A stretch of 43,489 bases of DNA from a virus. The DNA lies in the IMG/VR virus record IMGVR_UViG_3300025057_000013, positions 1 to 43,489 of that record, one strand, 5' to 3'. Every line of letters starts with the position of its first letter. Within the stretch, counting starts at the first letter, position 1. The position numbers were made by a program, and so were the translations under genes. Under the pieces are notes generated by a model. It ran no database searches. It was not told where the DNA came from and saw nothing but the letters and a program-made list of their open reading frames with translations. Of the stretch, positions 38,877-43,489 are shown piece by piece.

Positions 38877-39234
38877 TCATTTGTCGCCTTTGTTGTCTTT
38901 CTTCTTCTGTTCCTTGTACTTGCGAGCCTTGTCCAGGGCGGCCTTGCGCTTTTCCTTGTCGGTCATCTCGCTGCCGTCCTCGTTCTTGGCCTCTTTCTTT
39001 TTGAAATGCTCCAGAAGTTCTGGCGGCATCTTGTTCTTGCTCATTTTGTCGACTATTGCGGATAGCAGTCAAAACTTCGGCGCCTTCTGAAGCAGGTGAT
39101 TCGCCACCAATAGGAGCGCCCTGCAAACGACGAACACCACCAAAGCGATTTTTCTGGAGCTGCTGAACAATATTCATCATGCCGCCAGCAAGACGTTCAT
39201 CTGGTGCAGATTGTGCCTGTGGTGATGGGTTCAT
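38872..39234 (-). CDS. Unknown protein whose C-terminus overprints the lysine-rich gene
   Basis: This 120-aa frame starts MNPSPQAQSAPDERLAGGMM and reads naturally up to about residue 63 (LQKNRFGGVRRLQGAPIGGE). The rest is a low-complexity Gln/Arg/Gly sequence produced by reading the lysine-rich gene in another frame. Either the protein is real in full, with a disordered basic tail, or a stop was lost at the junction. No family recognised. Confidence 0.5.
   Translation of the reverse strand: MNPSPQAQSAPDERLAGGMMNIVQQLQKNRFGGVRRLQGAPIGGESPASEGAEVLTAIRNSRQNEQEQDAARTSGAFQKERGQERGRQRDDRQGKAQGRPGQGSQVQGTEEERQQRRQMR
38877..39044 (-). CDS. Small lysine-rich protein nested in an overlapping frame
   Basis: ATG 39044 to TGA 38877-38879 encodes 55 aa: MSKNKMPPELLEHFKKKEAK, an acidic turn, then a KRKAALDKARKYKEQKKKD helix. 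The PPELLEHFKKK beginning is a pattern I associate with small conserved phage proteins next to terminase. The whole gene lies inside the 3' end of the 120-aa frame 38872-39234. Its composition is the more natural of the two frames. Confidence 0.7.
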   Translation of the reverse strand: MSKNKMPPELLEHFKKKEAKNEDGSEMTDKEKRKAALDKARKYKEQKKKDNKGDK

Positions 39235-39248
39235 GGCTTTATTTTAAG

Positions 39249-39875
39249 TCAGCTTTCTTCATATTGCATCTTTGCCCAGACGCTCATCGAAGCTTCTTCC
39301 AGGGGGATTTCAATTGGGTCGTCTTTAAAGATCACCATCAACTCACGAATGGCACGGTCTGCTCCAACCATCAACAAGTTTTTACGATCACGATTGGAAG
39401 TAAATTGCTCAATCTGAGCGATCGTGCCACGCAATTCTTTTTGCATGCCGGCAATGCGAGCAACCCCTGCATCACGTTTGACAACACCGTTATCAACGTC
39501 GTCCCGTAACTTGCGGATATCCTCTTGCATCTGCTCAATTTCATAAAGGAGCTTCTTGCGATGATCCGGCTTAGGGTAATACTTCTTTACCCAGTGTTCA
39601 CATGGAACAATGCTACCTCTGTACCCAAGGAACCGAGCGTAGAGGTAGCACTCAATAATTGAAAACGTCTCTGAGGCGAAACTGGTAAAGGCTTCTTGTT
39701 CAGCAGAATTAAGGTTGTCGACCCACTGGTCGAATACCTTAATATCGATAAGCTCGTTGCGCCTGCCCGTAATCTCGGGCTTCGTCTTCTTGCTTGAATT
39801 GCTGCTCTTGGGCGGAAGATGTTCGCTGTTCTTCTGCACCTTTACCAATGGTTTCGCGTTCTTGGGTGCCGGCAT
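39249..39875 (-). CDS. Candidate small terminase subunit
   Basis: In this 208-aa protein, the basic N-terminus is followed by a helical domain (FDQWVDNLNSAEQEAFTSFA, CYLYARFLGYRGSIVPCEHW), a long coiled-coil segment (LLYEIEQMQEDIRKLRDDVD) and a C-terminal helix region with IRELMVIFKDDPIEIPLEEA. Size, helix content, a central oligomerisation coil and a location just before terL fit a small terminase, but no family match is certain. The 5' end overlaps the preceding gene by 137 nt. Confidence 0.55.
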   Translation of the reverse strand: MPAPKNAKPLVKVQKNSEHLPPKSSNSSKKTKPEITGRRNELIDIKVFDQWVDNLNSAEQEAFTSFASETFSIIECYLYARFLGYRGSIVPCEHWVKKYYPKPDHRKKLLYEIEQMQEDIRKLRDDVDNGVVKRDAGVARIAGMQKELRGTIAQIEQFTSNRDRKNLLMVGADRAIRELMVIFKDDPIEIPLEEASMSVWAKMQYEES

Positions 39876-39987
39876 CTTCTAATTTCTTCTTAGAGAAACT
39901 ATAAGCCACTTCCGCAGCTTGCTTATATTTATCTAGATCAAACCAATCATCAACGTCGGTCTGACCTGTAGGCACGCTACTGGTCAT
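39739..39987 (-). CDS. Small acidic/Gln-rich protein, VPTGQ-motif family
   Basis: This 82-aa protein starts MTSSVPTGQTDVDDWFDLDK and ends in a charged Gln-rich helix (AQEQQFKQEDEARDYGQAQR). Its N-terminal VPTGQ...DD motif recurs in the neighbouring 77-aa protein, so the two may be paralogues or share a binding partner. Its 3' 137 nt overlap the candidate small terminase in another frame; both readings look natural. Confidence 0.55.
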   Translation of the reverse strand: MTSSVPTGQTDVDDWFDLDKYKQAAEVAYSFSKKKLEDAGTQERETIGKGAEEQRTSSAQEQQFKQEDEARDYGQAQRAYRY

Positions 39988-40007
39988 GGCTTATGTCTCC
40001 TTAGTAA

Positions 40008-40241
40008 TCAGAAGTTGCTCATCATGCTGGCAAGGCCTTGAGCAAAGATGTTACGGCGAGATTCCAGGGATTCTTGACGCTTTTGACGGCCTTTCGAGCC
40101 TTCCAGTTTATCAAGAAGAGTCTGGAATCTATCGATATTAAACTGGCTTAAATAGTCGTCTTCCTCAGATTGGCCAGTAGGAACGGTAGATGGAGGTGCA
40201 AGAGGCCCCACAACGGGAGCTAAAGGGTCTATGACACTCAT
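40008..40241 (-). CDS. Small protein with VPTGQ motif
   Basis: This 77-aa protein has a proline-rich N-terminus leading to STVPTGQSEEDDYLSQFNID, then basic helices (LDKLEGSKGRQKRQESLESR) and ASMMSNF at the end. The VPTGQ-x3-DD segment matches the next gene downstream. No family recognised; probably a virion or assembly protein. Confidence 0.6.
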   Translation of the reverse strand: MSVIDPLAPVVGPLAPPSTVPTGQSEEDDYLSQFNIDRFQTLLDKLEGSKGRQKRQESLESRRNIFAQGLASMMSNF

Positions 40242-40280
40242 GGTAATAACTCTTGGGTTACGTACCTATTTTAACCACAA

Positions 40281-40904
40281 CTAACCAAAAGCTGCACTAA
40301 TCAAGCCATACATAGAACCTGCAAGTTGCATTTTACCAATACGTTCTTGAGCCGCTGTTTGTTCCTTGGTTGACAGGAGGTTATACTTTCCAGTAGTTTC
40401 AGCAACCGCTTTACTTGCCTCAGCGCCAATACCTGCGACCCGTTCTAAACCAGCGTTAATGATGGGTTGAAGATCCAGCTTGCCCTTGACTTCGATATTT
40501 GCAATAGCCTGTCGCCACTTTGATTCAGTATCAGAAGCATATTTAAGGCCCTCAAGGCTCAGCTCAGAATTATAGCGTTGCGCGTCGGAATAGGCTTTTG
40601 CAACCTCTTTATCGGCATCAGCTCGAATACCAGCAGAGCTAATAGTGGCATTGGCTCCAATATTTGCAATATTTTCCTGTAAGGCTTGATACTTGTCCCA
40701 GGGATAAGCGCCACCGGTATTTGCAGGTGTAGGATTCTCGACCCCACCACCACTGTAAACAGGGGCCTGCTGAGGTGCGGTTTTTTGTTGTCCTGTAATA
40801 TATGCGTTAATAGCATCGAGTTCACGTTTTTTATTAACTTTTTTAATACCAAGCGCATCTCTGGCTTGTTTCTGTTCCCAGCTTAGTTTAAAATTTTTAG
40901 CCAT
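40281..40904 (-). CDS. Helical virion-type protein, unknown
   Basis: This 207-aa protein has a basic N-terminus (WEQKQARDALGIKKVNKKRE), a disordered Pro/Gln/Gly stretch (residues 40-70), then a long helical region rich in Ala (RADADKEVAKAYSDAQRYNS, ASKAVAETTGKYNLLS). The composition resembles internal virion proteins of podoviruses. No domain is recognised. It follows the glycine-zipper gene at 40910 with a 5-nt gap. Confidence 0.65.
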   Translation of the reverse strand: MAKNFKLSWEQKQARDALGIKKVNKKRELDAINAYITGQQKTAPQQAPVYSGGGVENPTPANTGGAYPWDKYQALQENIANIGANATISSAGIRADADKEVAKAYSDAQRYNSELSLEGLKYASDTESKWRQAIANIEVKGKLDLQPIINAGLERVAGIGAEASKAVAETTGKYNLLSTKEQTAAQERIGKMQLAGSMYGLISAAFG

Positions 40905-40909
40905 TACTA

Positions 40910-41578
40910 TTAAGCTCCGTATTGATAAGAAAGACTTTTAACTTTTTCAACCGGGGAGCCGTAGCGTCCGGTAAGTTTACCGCTAGCGTCCCGCTCAGCT
41001 TTACCATAGAAATCCTGGAAAGCTTCTTGTTGTGGTGTCAAAACCTTTCCAGAAGAAATCAATTCCCTCTTGAGCATATCCCCAAATGCCTGTGGACTGC
41101 GAATGCCCAGGCCTTTGGCCCGCTCTACAAAATTACCAAAATCTTGCGAAGAGTAATTTAATCCTTGCTCTCTATATAACTGATCGGCAACACTTTGGAA
41201 TCCGCCACGGGTAAAATCAATCGGTTCTGAATAGCTCTTAGCTAGGCGGCGTTCAATAAATTTGGGGTTAGAAAAACGATCCCGATAAGACTCAAGAAAA
41301 GCTTCTGCAGCTCCACGATTACCTGAATCAAGAAGAGATTTAAACTGCTCTTCAATAGCCTCCTCTCGCCCTTTGGTAGCACGAACTTGTTTACGCCCAT
41401 AAGAGGATAGATCCTCTTGAAGCGGAGTCATCTGATAACCCTGAGGGCCTCCGGCTCCAAATGCACCGCCGAGCCCCCCAAGAATACCTCCGGCAATCGT
41501 ACCAATCGGCCCAAAGGCTGAGCCAGCGGCCGCACCCCCTAGCCCGCCTCCAAATAATCCTCCTATATCAAAAGCCAT
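40910..41578 (-). CDS. Glycine-zipper protein, possible DNA-ejection protein
   Basis: In this 222-aa protein, residues 6-45 are an extreme glycine zipper (GGLFGGGLGGAAAGSAFGPI, then GTIAGGILGGLGGAFGAGG) able to insert in membranes. The remaining 175 residues are soluble and helical (RATKGREEAIEEQFKSLLDS). It ends near GKLTGRYGSPVEK. Such N-terminal zippers occur in internal virion proteins that build the ejection channel; this is inference from composition. Confidence 0.65.
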   Translation of the reverse strand: MAFDIGGLFGGGLGGAAAGSAFGPIGTIAGGILGGLGGAFGAGGPQGYQMTPLQEDLSSYGRKQVRATKGREEAIEEQFKSLLDSGNRGAAEAFLESYRDRFSNPKFIERRLAKSYSEPIDFTRGGFQSVADQLYREQGLNYSSQDFGNFVERAKGLGIRSPQAFGDMLKRELISSGKVLTPQQEAFQDFYGKAERDASGKLTGRYGSPVEKVKSLSYQYGA

Positions 41579-41625
41579 TTTAATCGTCTACCTGGTCCAA
41601 TGTGAATATTCTATCTGAATTCAAT

Positions 41626-42078
41626 CTACGCTACAAACGCAGAGTAACGACCAGCGAGACCTGGATTCATGATCTTTTGTCTCATTTCATATTGACGAAA
41701 ATTAGGATCGTTGACCTGAAACTTTGCGGACCAACGGGGAGCATCTTTCTGCTCAAAGATATCTTTATTTTGAGCAAATAAATTAGTGCCAAAGTCAATA
41801 TCACGCATCAGACCACCGGTCTGTTGCATCTGTTCAAAAGAGCGATTTGTATTACTCATTCCCATCATGCCAAGGCCCATGTTGGCAAGGCCCAAAATGC
41901 CACTGGCGCGATTCAAATCAAGCCCGCCTCCCATACCACCGTATCCTGCATTGGCACCAGCAAACCCACCAACATTTAGAGCAGGACCACCAAACGGACT
42001 ACCGCTTAAGTTGGCACCTGTCTGGCCAAAAGCGCCGCCAGCGTCGATACCAAAAATAGGATTATTAAAGAAAGTCAT
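41626..42078 (-). CDS. Gly/Asn-rich small virion-type protein
   Basis: This 150-aa protein is Gly/Met/Asn-rich at the N-terminus (NVGGFAGANAGYGGMGGGLD), with a short hydrophobic zipper (ASGILGLANMGLGMMGM) and a charged C-terminal part that ends PGLAGRYSAFVA. The LAGRY word also occurs in neighbours. No family is recognised. It lies 1 nt from the preceding gene. Confidence 0.65.
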   Translation of the reverse strand: MTFFNNPIFGIDAGGAFGQTGANLSGSPFGGPALNVGGFAGANAGYGGMGGGLDLNRASGILGLANMGLGMMGMSNTNRSFEQMQQTGGLMRDIDFGTNLFAQNKDIFEQKDAPRWSAKFQVNDPNFRQYEMRQKIMNPGLAGRYSAFVA

Positions 42079-42079
42079 C

Positions 42080-42559
42080 TTAGATATTGATGTACTGACG
42101 ATTTACAAATGGATTAGCAACAGTGCGCTGAGAACCTTGCTTAATCATATCTACAATTGGCCCAGAGAATCTATACTTCTCTGACATCGCTTCCTGCCAC
42201 TTGTTGGGCAGATTCATAAGGCCGGCGAAAACATTGGATTCCATACCAAGACGTTGCCTTTCACGCGCAACATCCTTCATGTAAGGACCAAGGATTTCAA
42301 GCTGTTCCTTAAGGCGTTGAGGATCGCTTTCACGACGTTTGTTCATTTCCCCCCAATAAATTAAAGGGCCATATTCATCGCCAAAGGCTTCTTTGTATTG
42401 TTTGACTTCTTCTGGATTAATAACAGAAGAGTAGCGTCCTGCAAGCTGCTGTTGATTTAACTGATTAGCGAGACCTTGCATATTAAGGTTTTCGCCATAG
42501 TTTACATACAGCGAAGGGGGCGTTGTGTTAATGCCAAGGCCAAAAATATTTTGTGCCAT
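42080..42559 (-). CDS. Helical protein, unknown
   Basis: ATG 42559 (MAQNIFGLGINTTPPSLYVN) gives 159 aa. A Gln-rich stretch leads to QQLAGRYSSVINPEEVKQYK, then a helical charged region (DPQRLKEQLEILGPYMKDVA) and a C-terminal aromatic segment. No family recognised. It is part of the same tightly packed minus-strand group, overlapping no neighbour. Confidence 0.65.
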   Translation of the reverse strand: MAQNIFGLGINTTPPSLYVNYGENLNMQGLANQLNQQQLAGRYSSVINPEEVKQYKEAFGDEYGPLIYWGEMNKRRESDPQRLKEQLEILGPYMKDVARERQRLGMESNVFAGLMNLPNKWQEAMSEKYRFSGPIVDMIKQGSQRTVANPFVNRQYINI

Positions 42560-42561
42560 GA

Positions 42562-43473
42562 TCAACCAAACCTAATTTGAGGTGCTTGCAGGGTGGCGCC
42601 TGCGTAAGGGTTGTTAGTCAGAGCAGTTGCAACTAAACCATAATTGCCTTGTTGTGCTCCCTGGGCAAGAGCACCTGCCGTTGCTAACATGCCTTGCTGT
42701 AGGTAACCTTGGTTTTGTGTGTTAAGCAGAGCTTGCTGTCGAACCAGGGCTGCGTTGTTGAGTTGGTTGATGATTGGAAGTTTACGTTGTAAATCCAAGT
42801 AAGATTGATCTGAAATAGCTTTCTGCAGATCTATCGCGCCACTGGTAATTACTCCCATGTTATTGCGAAACCTTGTTGTACCAAGCTCGTCGATCTGGCG
42901 CGCTCTGGCAAGTTGATTCGCAAAATCTTCTTTGCCTGTGGTTGGTTCACCTGTTGCTTTACGTTTGACTGCTTCAGCACCAGAGGCTGTAGCACCTGGG
43001 AGAATAGCACCGAGGCCCATAAGACCTAGGCTAAGTACGGTTCCAGGTAGCCCACCCTTGCCAAGCATTGCCGCACCAGCGGCAGATAAGCCGGCGGGAG
43101 CAAGTGCTGCAACAGCACCAAGAGGACGACCCTCCTGAAGTTCTTCTATGGAGGTGCGAAGGGCTGGAGTAGCTGCGAGAGCGGCAGTGCCTAAGCGGGC
43201 ATAACCACCTGCTTGTGGATAGCGCTTTAAGAAATCTTGTGCAGCTACTCTTCCCTCCCTAAGCTTTTGCTTTCCTTTACCAAGAATTTCCGTCGCCTGC
43301 TCACGTATTCCGGGTCCAGGAGGACTAGGAATACCGGAAAAAATAGGAGTGGCGCCGCGAGAAGGAAGAGACTCAGGGTCAACTAAACCAGCACGCGCGG
43401 CAGCATAAGGATCTTGATAATAAGCTCTTGGATCCAATCCCGCCTGCATGGCGGCAAACTCTGCCGGAGTCAT
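42562..43473 (-). CDS. Glycine-zipper internal-virion-type protein
   Basis: In this 303-aa protein, residues about 95-165 are a hydrophobic Ala/Gly region (GAVAALAPAGLSAAGAAMLG, GTVLSLGLMGLGAILPGATA). It is flanked by a proline-rich N-terminus and a Gln/Asn-rich helical C-terminus (QKAISDQSYLDLQRKLPIIN), ending NPYAGATLQAPQIRFG. Probably a membrane-active virion protein; no family recognised. It is the last complete gene; 16 bases follow to the window edge. Confidence 0.65.
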   Translation of the reverse strand: MTPAEFAAMQAGLDPRAYYQDPYAAARAGLVDPESLPSRGATPIFSGIPSPPGPGIREQATEILGKGKQKLREGRVAAQDFLKRYPQAGGYARLGTAALAATPALRTSIEELQEGRPLGAVAALAPAGLSAAGAAMLGKGGLPGTVLSLGLMGLGAILPGATASGAEAVKRKATGEPTTGKEDFANQLARARQIDELGTTRFRNNMGVITSGAIDLQKAISDQSYLDLQRKLPIINQLNNAALVRQQALLNTQNQGYLQQGMLATAGALAQGAQQGNYGLVATALTNNPYAGATLQAPQIRFG

Positions 43474-43489
43474 TTATCAATAGTCTTTA

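Noticed and set aside
1-43489. tRNA genes, CRISPR arrays, insertion sequences, integrase and tail tape measure
   Set aside because: Looked for on both strands; no cloverleaf, regular repeat-spacer array, transposase, tyrosine/serine recombinase or long coiled tape-measure gene was recognised.

Overview
The window is 43.5 kb of a lytic-looking tailed double-stranded DNA phage, most likely a cyanophage (Caudoviricetes). Coding is dense and tightly packed. There is a complete head/packaging module: large terminase, portal, candidate scaffold and an HK97-type (N4-gp56-like) major capsid protein. Cyanophage-type accessory genes support a cyanobacterial host: S-adenosylmethionine decarboxylase (speD), a 40-aa peptide matching the C-terminus of CP12, an NblA-like protein and a DUF6321-type protein. 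No integrase, RNA polymerase, DNA polymerase, tail sheath or tape measure is seen, so tail type cannot be fixed; the small tail complement and the glycine-rich internal-virion-like proteins lean towards a podovirus. Both window ends cut through ongoing gene runs.

Layout. 1-4430 (+): end of a truncated gene, an endonuclease VII-like gene, small proteins, a PrimPol/PriCT-2/SF3-helicase replication protein and speD. 4401-5294 (-): a glycine-zipper protein. 5363-6643 (+): a GT4 glycosyltransferase closed by a clear terminator. 6690-7039: non-coding, filled with inverted repeats. 7040-10155 (+): two endonuclease genes, unknown proteins, the CP12-like peptide and a holin-like peptide. 10156-13781 (-): a GH73+M15 endolysin, an S74 tail fibre and small tail genes, two of which lack an ordinary start codon. 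13834-17920 (+): HTH protein, Dam-like protein, dCTP deaminase, and a DUF3310 gene disrupted by an HNH gene. 17908-23036 (-): NblA-like protein, GH24 lysozyme, two HNH genes and a 951-aa repeat protein. 23172-23446 (+): HTH protein and terminator. 23445-43473 (-): one long structural run.

Main discoveries. (1) The major capsid gene is split by a group I intron of about 1080 nt with recognisable P, Q, R and S core elements. Its LAGLIDADG endonuclease gene lies on the opposite strand, antisense to the intron. (2) An HNH gene sits in the DUF3310 gene together with a replacement 3' end, and the displaced original 3' end remains downstream as a remnant. (3) The M23 peptidase appears circularly permuted: its HxH motif precedes the HxxxD motif. 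(4) Several adjacent genes overlap over long stretches; the largest is 533 nt between portal and scaffold. (5) A 65-bp ungapped inverted repeat with nested palindromes fills the one large non-coding gap. (6) Two virion cell-wall hydrolases share a C-terminal tail. (7) Eight endonuclease genes of at least four families occur in 43 kb.

How it works together. The left genes replicate DNA and adjust nucleotide and host metabolism (dCTP deaminase, SpeD, CP12-like, NblA-like). The minus-strand run from 43473 down to 23445 builds the capsid, packages DNA and supplies virion murein hydrolases. The GH73/M15 endolysin, GH24 lysozyme and small membrane proteins would release progeny. The homing endonucleases are selfish passengers.
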